The position numbers were made by a program, and so were the translations under genes. The notes beneath the pieces were generated by a model. The model saw only the letters and a program-made list of their open reading frames with translations, searched no databases and was not told the origin of the DNA. DNA of 28,887 nucleotides from JAAYHC01 sp964483175 (GTDB taxonomy: Bacteria > Bacillota > UBA5301), in assembly GCA_964483175.1 (NCBI GenBank), contig CAZAAT010000027.1:1-28887 (forward strand). The letters are read 5' to 3'. Positions 7,835-15,635 of the stretch are shown piece by piece. Numbering within the stretch: the stretch's first letter is position 1; the number at the start of each line of letters is the position of its first letter.

Positions 7835-8203
7835 GTGTTAAAACAGTATGACCGGAAAAGCGCTCGCCAAAAGCGGCAACTGAGGATACGCAAAAAGATA
7901 TTCGGTACTTCCGACCGACCACGGCTGAGTGTTTTTCGTAGTCTTGACCATATTTACGCCCAGATTATAGATGATACTACCGGTAACACCCTGGTGGCCG
8001 CTTCTACTCTGGACAAAGAATTAAAAGGCCAACTTAATACCGGTGGGAATATCGAAGCTGCTAAGGCAGTTGGCAAACTGGTTGCCGAAAAAGCAAAGGC
8101 TAAAGGCATTACGCAGGTCGTTTTTGATCGGGGTGGGAACATTTTCCACGGCCGAGTGAAGGCCTTGGCTGATAGCGCTCGTGAGGGCGGTCTGGAGTTT
8201 TAA
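7835..8203 (+). CDS. rplR: 50S ribosomal protein L18
   Basis: A 122-residue L18 with RLSVFRSLDHIYAQIIDD (about residues 29-46) and the C-terminal VVFDRGGNIFHGRVKALADSAREGGLEF, which is diagnostic. L18 carries 5S rRNA into the central protuberance. GTG 7835 is preferred over an in-frame GTG at 7826: AAGGA at 7820-7824 is then 10 nt away instead of 1, and the product starts MLKQYDRKSARQKR with the usual family length. Confidence 0.95.
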   Translation: MLKQYDRKSARQKRQLRIRKKIFGTSDRPRLSVFRSLDHIYAQIIDDTTGNTLVAASTLDKELKGQLNTGGNIEAAKAVGKLVAEKAKAKGITQVVFDRGGNIFHGRVKALADSAREGGLEF

Positions 8204-8225
8204 TTTGAAGGGAGGGAAATCGGTC

Positions 8226-8729
8226 TTGACAAGGCGTTTTGAAGGTAATCCAAAAGACACAAACCTCGAAGAAAAGGTTGTATCAATAAATCCGGTCTCC
8301 AAGACGGCTAAAGGCGGGCGTACCAGAAGTTTTAGCGTTTTATCCGTGGTCGGAGATCGTAACGGCAGAGTTGGCTTCGGTCTAGGTAAAGCCAAAGAGG
8401 TAGCCGACGCAATTAAGAAGTCCGTCGATGCGGCCAAAAAGAACATGATCACTGTTCCGATTGTGGAGACTACCATTCCGCATGAGAACATTGGTATTGA
8501 CGGTGCCGGCAAGGTGTTACTGAAACCCGCTGGCCCCGGTACAGGTGTTATCGCTGGTGGTCCGGTTCGTGCGGTGTTAGAGCTAGCCGGATACCGTGAT
8601 ATTTTGACTAAATCGTTGGGATCATCTAACCCAATCAATATGGTTCGCGCGACGATGCAGGGCCTGGCAACCCTCAAGACAAAAGAAGAAGTTGCCAGAT
8701 TACGTGGTAAATCCGTGGATGAGCTTTAG
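8226..8729 (+). CDS. rpsE: 30S ribosomal protein S5
   Basis: A 167-residue S5 with the double-stranded RNA-binding S5 signature (GGRTRSFSVLSVVGDRNGRVG, about residues 31-51) and the C-terminal domain IGIDGAGKVLLKPAGPGTGVIAGG. S5 contributes to decoding accuracy at the neck of the 30S subunit. The frame extends upstream into rplR, but TTG 8226 is chosen because GGGAGGG (8210-8216) lies 9-10 nt before it and the length then matches the family. Confidence 0.94.
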   Translation: MTRRFEGNPKDTNLEEKVVSINPVSKTAKGGRTRSFSVLSVVGDRNGRVGFGLGKAKEVADAIKKSVDAAKKNMITVPIVETTIPHENIGIDGAGKVLLKPAGPGTGVIAGGPVRAVLELAGYRDILTKSLGSSNPINMVRATMQGLATLKTKEEVARLRGKSVDEL

Positions 8730-8754
8730 GGGCGTCCTTGGAGGAGGTATTGTA

Positions 8755-8943
8755 ATGGCAGACTCAAAACAGCTCAAGATTACGTATATACACAGTGCTA
8801 TCGGTCGAGCGGAGGTTCAAAAGCGCACGGTTAAGGCACTGGGTCTGACCAAGTTAAACCAGTCAGTGGTACATGCTGACACCCCGACGGTTCGGGGGAT
8901 GATTGCCAAGGTCAGCCATCTAGTCAAAGTAGAAGAAATCTAG
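8755..8943 (+). CDS. rpmD: 50S ribosomal protein L30
   Basis: A 62-residue L30, MADSKQLKITYIHSAIGR, with the typical KALGLTKLNQSVVHADTPTVRGMIAKVSHLV. GGAGGAGG (8740-8747) lies 7 nt before the ATG; the longer upstream extension of the frame overlaps rpsE and is not used. L30 is a small 5S/23S-associated protein present in most Bacillota. Confidence 0.96.
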   Translation: MADSKQLKITYIHSAIGRAEVQKRTVKALGLTKLNQSVVHADTPTVRGMIAKVSHLVKVEEI

Positions 8944-8968
8944 CTCACTGGTGAAGGAGGTGCGCACG

Positions 8969-9409
8969 ATGAAACTCCATGAACTCAAACCGGCATCTGG
9001 TGCCAAACGTTCACCTAAGCGGGTGGGCAGGGGTATTGGTTCGGGATTGGGCAAGACATCAACCAAAGGACATAAGGGTCAGAAAGCTCGGGCTGGCGGT
9101 GGTAAAGGCGCTCAGTTCGAAGGCGGACAGACCCCCTTGGTGCGTCGGTTACCCAAAAGAGGCTTTACTAATGTTTTCAAAAAGGATTTTGCAGTGGTTA
9201 ACCTCAAAGATCTTGAGGTTTTTGCTGAGGGCACGGAAGTTACTCCGGAACTGCTATTAGAGCAGGGCATTATTTCCAAAGTTAAAGATGGGGTTAAACT
9301 GCTAGGTAGTGGGGAGGTTTCCAAAGCCTTGACTGTCAAGGTGCATGGAATCAGCAAATCCGCGGCTGAAAAGATCGTAGCAGCCGGGGGCAAGGTAGAG
9401 GTGATTTAG
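8969..9409 (+). CDS. rplO: 50S ribosomal protein L15
   Basis: A 146-residue L15: MKLHELKPASGAKRSPKRVGRG, then the glycine-rich stretch around GSGLGKTSTKGHKGQKAR, and the C-terminal signature VKVHGISKSAAEKIVAAGGKVEVI. ATG 8969 is supported by AAGGAGGTG at 8954-8962. L15 is a late assembly protein of the 50S subunit. The stop codon is immediately followed by the secY GTG with no spacer. Confidence 0.96.
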   Translation: MKLHELKPASGAKRSPKRVGRGIGSGLGKTSTKGHKGQKARAGGGKGAQFEGGQTPLVRRLPKRGFTNVFKKDFAVVNLKDLEVFAEGTEVTPELLLEQGIISKVKDGVKLLGSGEVSKALTVKVHGISKSAAEKIVAAGGKVEVI

Positions 9410-10666
9410 GTGCTGGGAGCGCTCAAAAATGCATTCCGAATTTCCGATCTGCGGCAGAAGATTCTCTTTACCGTTGCGATGCTGGTTGTTTACCGGATCG
9501 GAAGTTACATCCCTACACCTGGGGTTAATGCTTCAGATTTAGCTAATCAACTGGGGCAGGGCAGTATTTTCGGATTGCTCGATTTGTTTGCCGGTGGTGC
9601 TTTGGGGCGTTTTACTATTTTTGCGCTAGGTGTAAGCCCCTACATTACATCCTCGATTATTTTCCAACTATTGGGTTCAGTGATTCCGAGCCTACAGGAG
9701 TTGGCCAAAGAGGGTGTTGAGGGCCGCAAGAAGATTGCGCAGTACACTAGATATGGTACGGTTGTTTTGGCCGTCATCCAAGCCATCGGTACGATGTTGG
9801 TCATTCAACAGTATGGAGCGGTGAAAAACCCTGGTTTCGGTTCTGCTGTCTTGATCGTCTCGACACTAACTGCCGGAACAATGTTCTTAATGTGGTTGGG
9901 AGAAATGATTTCTGAGCGGGGCATTGGCAACGGAATTTCGCTCATCATTTTCTTCGGAATTATCGCCAGACTACCTGCAACTACCGTCACGATCATTCAG
10001 TCGCTGGGCAGTGGTGGTATTGGAATCTTTGCCGTCCTAGCCTTTATAGTGATCGCGTTAGCGATGATCGCCGGTGTGGTCATGATGCAGGAGGCTCAGC
10101 GGCGGATCCCTGTTCAGTATGCGAAAAGAGTAGTTGGACGCAAGATGTATGGCGGTCAGTCAACTCACATTCCACTACGCGTAAACCAGGCAGGGGTGAT
10201 TCCGGTCATTTTCGCCTCATCCGTATTGGTTTTCCCAGTGACGATCATGCAATTTGTGCCGGGATGGACTAAATATATCGATTTGTTTAGTCCGACTAGT
10301 TTGCTCTATAACATCTTGTACACCCTGTTGATTGTCTTTTTCACCTACTTTTATGTGGCCATCACCTTCAATCCGATGGATGTGGCTGATAACTTGAAAA
10401 AGCAGTCAGGGTTTATTCCGGGGCTCAGGCCTGGTCGGCCGACAGCGGCTTACATTGAAAGAGTGCTTTCCCGCATTACTTTGGTGGGAGCGCTGTTTCT
10501 AGTGGTGATTTCGATATTGCCGACCGTGCTGACATCACTTTTTGGGTTTGGAGCATTTTATTTCGGAGGCACATCGTTGTTGATTATGGTGGGTGTAGCC
10601 TTAGACACGATGCGCCAGATAGAAACCCATTTGCTCATGCGCCACTATGAAGGATTTATCAAGTAA
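9410..10666 (+). CDS. secY: Preprotein translocase subunit SecY
   Basis: A 418-residue, ten-helix membrane protein forming the protein-conducting channel with SecE and SecG. Features seen: YRIGSYIPTPGVN near the N-terminus, the plug/TM2 region LGVSPYITSSIIFQLL (about residues 75-90), RRIPVQYAKRVVG (SecA-contacting loop) and the C-terminal GFIPGLRPGRPT (about residues 337-348). It starts with GTG directly after the rplO stop; the binding site AGAGGTGA is inside rplO. Position at the end of the L15 gene is universal. Confidence 0.97.
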   Translation: MLGALKNAFRISDLRQKILFTVAMLVVYRIGSYIPTPGVNASDLANQLGQGSIFGLLDLFAGGALGRFTIFALGVSPYITSSIIFQLLGSVIPSLQELAKEGVEGRKKIAQYTRYGTVVLAVIQAIGTMLVIQQYGAVKNPGFGSAVLIVSTLTAGTMFLMWLGEMISERGIGNGISLIIFFGIIARLPATTVTIIQSLGSGGIGIFAVLAFIVIALAMIAGVVMMQEAQRRIPVQYAKRVVGRKMYGGQSTHIPLRVNQAGVIPVIFASSVLVFPVTIMQFVPGWTKYIDLFSPTSLLYNILYTLLIVFFTYFYVAITFNPMDVADNLKKQSGFIPGLRPGRPTAAYIERVLSRITLVGALFLVVISILPTVLTSLFGFGAFYFGGTSLLIMVGVALDTMRQIETHLLMRHYEGFIK

Positions 10667-10709
10667 AGTAGTGATGACTGTGAGATGTGAAGAACAGGGG
10701 GAAAAGCCG

Positions 10710-11381
10710 ATGAGGTTGATACTCTTAGGACCTCCGGGGGCCGGTAAAGGCACCCAGGCCCAGAAGTTGGCGCGCCAGTACGACTTATATCATCTGTCGA
10801 CCGGTGATGTCCTGCGGGAGGCATTAGAGGCCGGTACTGAGTTGGGCCGCAAAGCCAAAGCCTATATTGACAAGGGCGAACTGGTTCCGGATGAGGTTGT
10901 GATCGGCTTAGTTAAGGAGAAATTAGGGGCCCCTGAGGTCTCAACCACCGGGTTTTTGCTCGATGGTTTTCCACGAACCTTAGCTCAGGCCAAAGCCCTT
11001 GATGCGCTACTAGAAGAGCTTGATCAAGAGCTGGATGCTGTGGTTAACTTAGAAGTGCAACCCTTAACTATTGTTGACCGATTGGCTAAACGGAGAGTTT
11101 GTAAGGAATGCAAGGCATCTTTTCACTTGGAGTTTACACCGCCAAAGGTCGCAGGGGTTTGCGATTATTGTGGTGGTGAATTATATCAAAGATCCGATGA
11201 CCAAGAGGACACGATTCTGCGTCGCTTGAATGTTTATCAGCAACAAACCGAACCACTAATCACCTATTACGCTCAGCAGGACTTAGTGGTTAACGTTGAT
11301 GGCGAACTTTCAGTTGATGAGGTGTCCCGGGTAATTGGCGAGCAACTAGAAGAGTTGACCAGTAAACATGATTGTGCTTAA
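10710..11381 (+). CDS. adk: Adenylate kinase (zinc-containing LID)
   Basis: A 223-residue enzyme converting ATP + AMP to two ADP. Walker A GPPGAGKGT is at residues 7-15, the AMP-binding STGD and DGFPRT motifs follow, and the LID domain carries CKEC...CDYC, the four-cysteine zinc site typical of Gram-positive adenylate kinases. ATG 10710 is preferred to upstream in-frame starts: AGGGGG lies 8 nt upstream and the protein then begins MRLILLGPPG. Its last 14 bases overlap map. Confidence 0.96.
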   Translation: MRLILLGPPGAGKGTQAQKLARQYDLYHLSTGDVLREALEAGTELGRKAKAYIDKGELVPDEVVIGLVKEKLGAPEVSTTGFLLDGFPRTLAQAKALDALLEELDQELDAVVNLEVQPLTIVDRLAKRRVCKECKASFHLEFTPPKVAGVCDYCGGELYQRSDDQEDTILRRLNVYQQQTEPLITYYAQQDLVVNVDGELSVDEVSRVIGEQLEELTSKHDCA

Positions 11382-12117
11382 ATCAGAACGTGAATTAGAG
11401 ATTATGCGCAAGGCGGGCGCACTTACCGCCAAGATTCTCCATGAGGTTGCTGAGGCAGTTAAACCAGGAATCCGTACGCTTGATCTGGATAACCTGGCCT
11501 CGGAGCTCGTGGCTAAATACGGAGCAAAAGCGGCTTTTAAGGGATACCATGGTTATCCGGCTTCGATTTGCGTTTCGGTCGATGAGGAAGTCGTTCATGG
11601 TATCCCCGGAGAGCGTATTCTTCACGAAGGACAGATTGTGAGTCTGGACTTCGGGGTTCTATATAATGGATATCATGGTGACTCCGCGATTACAGTACCG
11701 GTTGGTGAAGTTTCCGACGAGGCTAAGCGGTTGATAGAGGTCACTAAGACGGCACTTGACAAAGGGATTGAGCAGGCGTTGATTGGCCAGCGTTTGAGCG
11801 ATATATCCCACGCAATTCAGACCTATGTAGAGGAGAACGGGTTTGCCGTGGTTCGCGAATACGTCGGCCACGGAATAGGGCGGCAAATGCACGAAGCTCC
11901 GCCAGTACCTAACTTTGGCCTCCCTGATCGAGGCCCGCGGCTAAAAGAAGGAATGACGCTGGCGATTGAACCGATGGTGAATGTTTCTACATGGGAAGTT
12001 GAAGCCTTATCTGACGGGTGGACGGTCGTGACCAAAGATGGATCGCTTTCAGCTCACTTCGAGCACACAGTTGCTATTTTGGATGGCGGACCCGAGATTT
12101 TGACTCTAGCAGAATAG
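11368..12117 (+). CDS. map: Methionine aminopeptidase, type I
   Basis: A 249-residue enzyme that removes the initiator methionine from nascent proteins. The metal and catalytic residues are visible: H77 (VVHGIPG), D94 (SLDFG), D105 (YHGDSA), the histidine in VGHGIGRQMHE, the glutamate in AIEPMV and the glutamate in HFEHT. There is no N-terminal SH3-like zinc extension, so it is the short type Ia form. It overlaps adk by 14 nt, which suggests coupled translation. Confidence 0.96.
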   Translation: MIVLKSERELEIMRKAGALTAKILHEVAEAVKPGIRTLDLDNLASELVAKYGAKAAFKGYHGYPASICVSVDEEVVHGIPGERILHEGQIVSLDFGVLYNGYHGDSAITVPVGEVSDEAKRLIEVTKTALDKGIEQALIGQRLSDISHAIQTYVEENGFAVVREYVGHGIGRQMHEAPPVPNFGLPDRGPRLKEGMTLAIEPMVNVSTWEVEALSDGWTVVTKDGSLSAHFEHTVAILDGGPEILTLAE

Positions 12118-12131
12118 TGGGGGCTCGGTTA

Positions 12132-12476
12132 ATGCAAAATTTCCAAATTGGTCAACTTGTAACCTCGACAGCTGGACGAGATGCTGGGAGTAATTACCTA
12201 ATTATCGGTACTGATGGAGATATATATGTTTGGGTTGCTGACGGGAAATACCGTCGGGTTGAAGAACCCAAGCGCAAGAACCGCAAACACCTGCTGGCTC
12301 GAGATGCCGTCTCAGCTGAGATCATCGAGCGCTTGCAGGTGGGAGAGAGAATCACAAACTCACTGGTCAGAAAGGTGCTGGCCGATCTGGTGGCGACAAT
12401 TGAGGCCAATGATACGCACCTGACCATGGATAAGGAGGCAGAAAGCCTATGCCTAAGGAAGATGTCATCGAAGTAG
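12132..12476 (+). CDS. KOW-domain RNA-binding protein (L14e/L6e/L27e-like)
   Basis: A 114-residue protein beginning MQNFQIGQLVTSTAGRDAGSNYLIIG, an N-terminal KOW-type motif like that of archaeal/eukaryotic L14e-type proteins, followed by a basic segment (KYRRVEEPKRKNRKHL, about residues 39-54). Proteins of this kind are found in Clostridia between map and infA; the function is unproven, and ribosome or rRNA association is inferred from the motif and context. The start is set at ATG 12132 after GTGGGGGCTCGG, a weak site. The 3' end overlaps infA by 28 nt, so the infA binding site lies inside this gene. Confidence 0.85.
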   Translation: MQNFQIGQLVTSTAGRDAGSNYLIIGTDGDIYVWVADGKYRRVEEPKRKNRKHLLARDAVSAEIIERLQVGERITNSLVRKVLADLVATIEANDTHLTMDKEAESLCLRKMSSK

Positions 12477-12667
12477 AGGGCCGGGTGGTTGAGCCACTTC
12501 CCAACGCAATGTTTAAAGTTGAGTTGGATAATGGGCATACCATCTTAGCTCATATTAGTGGTAAAATGAGGATGCATTTTATTCGGATCCTTCCAGGTGA
12601 CAAAGTGACAGTAGAACTTTCGCCTTATGACCTGACCAGGGGACGGATAACTTACCGTTACAAGTAA
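12449..12667 (+). CDS. infA: Translation initiation factor IF-1
   Basis: A 72-residue S1/OB-fold protein: MPKEDVIEVEGRVVEPLPNA, FKVELDNGHTILAHISGKMR and DLTRGRITYRYK, all hallmark IF-1 segments. It binds the A site of the 30S subunit during initiation. AAGGAGG (about 12432-12438) precedes the ATG, inside the KOW-protein gene that it overlaps. Confidence 0.97.
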   Translation: MPKEDVIEVEGRVVEPLPNAMFKVELDNGHTILAHISGKMRMHFIRILPGDKVTVELSPYDLTRGRITYRYK

Positions 12668-12691
12668 AAGATGTAAGGGGGCTTGGTTCTA

Positions 12692-12805
12692 ATGAAGGTG
12701 CGCCCTTCGGTGAAACCAATCTGTGATAAGTGTAAAGTTATCAAGCGGCACGGGCGAATTATGATCATTTGTGAAAATCCTAAGCATAAACAGAAACAGG
12801 GTTAA
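12692..12805 (+). CDS. rpmJ: 50S ribosomal protein L36
   Basis: A 37-residue protein, MKVRPSVKPICDKCKVIKRH followed by GRIMIICENPKHKQKQG. The zinc ligands C11, C14, C27 and H32 are all present, so this is the zinc-binding (C+) form. A GGGGG-rich binding site (about 12676-12681) precedes the ATG. The position between infA and rpsM is standard. Confidence 0.97.
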   Translation: MKVRPSVKPICDKCKVIKRHGRIMIICENPKHKQKQG

Positions 12806-12822
12806 GGGTAGGAGGTGGAAAA

Positions 12823-13191
12823 ATGGCTCGTATTGCCGGTGTAGATTTACCCAGGGACAAGCGCATTGAAGTTGCGTTGACGTATATTTATGGGATTGGT
12901 CCGGCCAAATCCGTAGAGATTTTAGAGGCCACAAAAGTTAATCCCGATACTCGAGTTCGTGACCTTACCGAAGATGAGATTGCCCGTCTCCGTGAAGTAA
13001 TTGATAAGAACTTGATTGTTGAGGGTGACCTGCGTCGCCAAGTCAACATGAATATTAAGCGTTTGATTGACATTGGTAGCTATCGTGGCTTGAGACATCG
13101 CCGCGGGTTGCCGGTACGGGGGCAAAATACCAAAACTAATGCCCGTACTAGAAAAGGTCCGAAACGTGCTATTGGTGGCAAAAGGAAATAA
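12823..13191 (+). CDS. rpsM: 30S ribosomal protein S13
   Basis: A 122-residue S13: MARIAGVDLPRDKRIEVALTY, a helix-two-turn-helix region, and the conserved C-terminal RGLRHRRGLPVRGQNTKTNARTRKGP. S13 forms intersubunit bridges and contacts P-site tRNA. TAGGAGGTGG precedes the ATG. First gene of the alpha section. Confidence 0.97.
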   Translation: MARIAGVDLPRDKRIEVALTYIYGIGPAKSVEILEATKVNPDTRVRDLTEDEIARLREVIDKNLIVEGDLRRQVNMNIKRLIDIGSYRGLRHRRGLPVRGQNTKTNARTRKGPKRAIGGKRK

Positions 13192-13209
13192 AGAAGGGAG
13201 GCTTATTCA

Positions 13210-13602
13210 ATGGCTAAACCACGGACAACTAGAACCCGTCGTAAAGAGCGCAAAAATGTATCGAGCGGCGTAGCTCATATCCGCTCTACATTTAATAATA
13301 CGATTGTGACGATTACCGATAAAGAAGGCAACGTAATTTCCTGGTCGAGTGCAGGCAATATGGGCTTTAAAGGTTCGCGTAAAGGCACTCCCTTCGCTGC
13401 AGGCATGGCTGCTGAGACTGCTGCCAAAGTTGCCATGGAACATGGCATGCGGGAAGTTGAGTGTTTTGTTAAAGGACCGGGATCAGGCCGCGAAACGGCG
13501 ATCCGCTCTTTGCAAGCGGCCGGCCTCAATGTTAATGCGATCCGGGATGTTACCCCGATTCCCCATAACGGCTGCCGCCCGCCGAAACGGCGCCGGGTAT
13601 AA
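13210..13602 (+). CDS. rpsK: 30S ribosomal protein S11
   Basis: A 130-residue S11 with the basic N-terminus, AHIRSTFNNTIVTITD (about residues 22-37), and the C-terminal DVTPIPHNGCRPPKRRRV. It forms part of the platform and the mRNA exit cleft. GAAGGGAGG precedes the ATG. Confidence 0.97.
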   Translation: MAKPRTTRTRRKERKNVSSGVAHIRSTFNNTIVTITDKEGNVISWSSAGNMGFKGSRKGTPFAAGMAAETAAKVAMEHGMREVECFVKGPGSGRETAIRSLQAAGLNVNAIRDVTPIPHNGCRPPKRRRV

Positions 13603-13631
13603 CTTATCTAAAGTGGAGGTGCAGCTAACTT

Positions 13632-14261
13632 ATGGCACGATATACAGATTCAGTCTGTCGCCTGTGCCGACGGGAAGGTGAAAAACTTTTTCTCAAAGGC
13701 GATAGATGTTATTCAGCAAAATGCTCCGTAGAAAGACGTGCGTATGCGCCTGGACAGCATGGCCAGGGTCGTCGGGGCAAACCATCTGAGTATGGTATCC
13801 AGTTGCGCGAGAAGCAGAAGCTCCGCCGTATTTACGGTGTGCTTGAAGCCCAGATGCGCAGGTATTTTGACCTGGCTGAGCGCAAACAAGGTGTTACCGG
13901 TGATAATTTACTTCAGTTGTTAGAGAGAAGATTGGACAATGTCGTTTATCGGCTGGGTTTTGCCGGTTCAAGGGCTGAAGCTCGCCAATTAGTCCGACAT
14001 GGCCATTTCACGGTTAATGGGAAAAAGGTAAATATCCCCTCCTACCAAGTTGCGGTTGGTGAGGAGATTCAATTGAAAGACAGTAGTAAGAAATCCACTC
14101 GCATTCAGCAACTCGTCGAGGAGTTGGGTGTCAGATCTGTTCCAGAATGGCTTGAGCTTGATGTGGACAATACCAAAGGGCGCGTGGTTTCTCTACCAAC
14201 TCGTGAACAAATTGAAACTCCAATCCAGGAACACTTGATTATTGAGTACTACTCTCGCTAA
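13632..14261 (+). CDS. rpsD: 30S ribosomal protein S4 (zinc-binding form)
   Basis: A 209-residue S4 with the N-terminal cysteine cluster CRLCRREGEKLFLKGDRC and a further CSVERR (C+ zinc form), the segment RRAYAPGQHGQGRRGK, and a central S4 RNA-binding domain (RLDNVVYRLGFAGSRAEARQLVRHGHF, about residues 97-123). S4 is a primary 16S rRNA-binding protein. The gene is in the alpha operon here, whereas in B. subtilis it is at a separate locus. GTGGAGGTG precedes the ATG. Confidence 0.97.
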   Translation: MARYTDSVCRLCRREGEKLFLKGDRCYSAKCSVERRAYAPGQHGQGRRGKPSEYGIQLREKQKLRRIYGVLEAQMRRYFDLAERKQGVTGDNLLQLLERRLDNVVYRLGFAGSRAEARQLVRHGHFTVNGKKVNIPSYQVAVGEEIQLKDSSKKSTRIQQLVEELGVRSVPEWLELDVDNTKGRVVSLPTREQIETPIQEHLIIEYYSR

Positions 14262-14327
14262 GCGATAGTGGTCTGGCTAGCCCTCAGTAGATGGGCCATG
14301 GAGTGGCTAATTAGAGGAGGGTAATGA

Positions 14328-15269
14328 ATGATCGAGATTGAAAAGCCTAAAATTGAAATCTCTGAGTTAACAAGCAACTACGGCGAATTCATCATTGAGC
14401 CGCTGGAGCGTGGATATGCAACCACCTTAGGCAATTCATTGCGCAGAGTTCTCTTGTCTTCTCTTCCGGGGGCGGCAGTGACTTCGGTGCAGATTGACGG
14501 TGTGCTTCATGAATTTACCACAGTTGAGGGAGTTGTCGAAGATGTAACCGACATCATCCTGAACCTGAAAGAGTTGCGCTTTAAAATGCACATCGATGAA
14601 CCCGTCGTGTTGCGAATTGAGGCTGAAGGCGAAGGGGTTGTTACGGGTGCGGATATAATTCCTAACCCCGAAGTAGAGGTGCTCAATCCGGAGCAGAAGA
14701 TCGCCACTTTGGAAACAGGGGCTAAACTTCGGATGGAATTAACCGTCGAAAAAGGCAGGGGTTATGTTCCGGCAGAGCGTAACAAAAAGCCTGATATGCC
14801 TATTGGGGTAATTCCGATTGATTCGATTTTTTCGCCGGTAAAAAAGGTGAACTTTTTAGTTCAGGATACCCGCGTCGGTCAGGTAACTGACTACGACAAA
14901 TTGATTCTCAAGGTTTGGACCGACCAGAGTATTTCGCCGGATGAGGCTACCAGCCTATCGGCAAAGATTCTGACCGAGCATTTAGATCTCTTCATTAATC
15001 TCGCTGAAGCAACTCAGGATGTCGAGATTATGGTTGAGAAGGAAGAAGAGCAGAAAAGCAAGCTGATGGAGATGACTATCGAAGAATTAGACCTCTCTGT
15101 TCGCTCTTATAACTGCCTGAAACGCGCCGGGATCAATACCGTTGAGGAACTGACTAAGAAGACACCCGAAGAGATGATGAAGGTTCGCAACCTCGGCCGG
15201 AAATCACTGGCAGAGGTCAAGGCTAAACTGAGTGAACTGGGTTTAAGCCTGAAAGAATCCGAGGAGTAA
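14328..15269 (+). CDS. rpoA: RNA polymerase alpha subunit
   Basis: A 313-residue alpha subunit. The N-terminal assembly domain is recognisable from YGEFIIEPLERGYATTLGNSLRRVLLSSLPG (about residues 18-48), and the C-terminal domain from LDLSVRSYNCLKRAGINTVEELT (about residues 254-276), with helix-hairpin-helix VRNLGRKSLAEVKAKL. It dimerises to nucleate RNA polymerase and contacts UP elements and activators. GAGGAGGG at 14314-14321 supports ATG 14328. Confidence 0.97.
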   Translation: MIEIEKPKIEISELTSNYGEFIIEPLERGYATTLGNSLRRVLLSSLPGAAVTSVQIDGVLHEFTTVEGVVEDVTDIILNLKELRFKMHIDEPVVLRIEAEGEGVVTGADIIPNPEVEVLNPEQKIATLETGAKLRMELTVEKGRGYVPAERNKKPDMPIGVIPIDSIFSPVKKVNFLVQDTRVGQVTDYDKLILKVWTDQSISPDEATSLSAKILTEHLDLFINLAEATQDVEIMVEKEEEQKSKLMEMTIEELDLSVRSYNCLKRAGINTVEELTKKTPEEMMKVRNLGRKSLAEVKAKLSELGLSLKESEE

Positions 15270-15295
15270 TTTGCAGGGGACGGAGGGTTGTTTAG

Positions 15296-15634
15296 ATGAA
15301 CAAGAAAAAGCTTGGACGTAGAACCGACCAGCGAACCGCCTTGTTTCGTAGTTTAACGATTGCGCTGATCAAGAACGAAAAGATACAAACCACCGAAGCT
15401 AAAGCTAAAGCGCTGCGTCCTTACATTGATAAAATGATCACCTTAGCTAAGGGCGGAGATTTGCATGCTAGGCGGCAGGCAGCGGCTTTTCTTAATGATT
15501 CGGAGGCTGTACAGAAACTTTTTGATTCTTTAGCACCACGATATGCTGAGAGGGTAGGGGGCTATACCAGAATTATCAAAGTCGCTACGCGTCGTGGCGA
15601 TGCTGCAGATACCGCGATAATCGAGCTGGTTTAG
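15296..15634 (+). CDS. rplQ: 50S ribosomal protein L17
   Basis: A 112-residue L17 beginning MNKKKLGRRTDQRTALFRSL with the signature IQTTEAKAKALRPYIDKMITLAK. It binds near the exit tunnel. It is the last gene of the alpha section, and the next gene (ecfA1) starts one base after its stop, so the ECF genes are probably co-transcribed with it. Confidence 0.97.
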   Translation: MNKKKLGRRTDQRTALFRSLTIALIKNEKIQTTEAKAKALRPYIDKMITLAKGGDLHARRQAAAFLNDSEAVQKLFDSLAPRYAERVGGYTRIIKVATRRGDAADTAIIELV

Positions 15635-15635
15635 G

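Noticed and set aside
8021..8677. Long open frame of 218 codons on the minus strand
   Set aside because: It lies opposite rplR and rpsE, has no ribosome binding site and no recognisable protein features; it arises from codon bias of the real genes.
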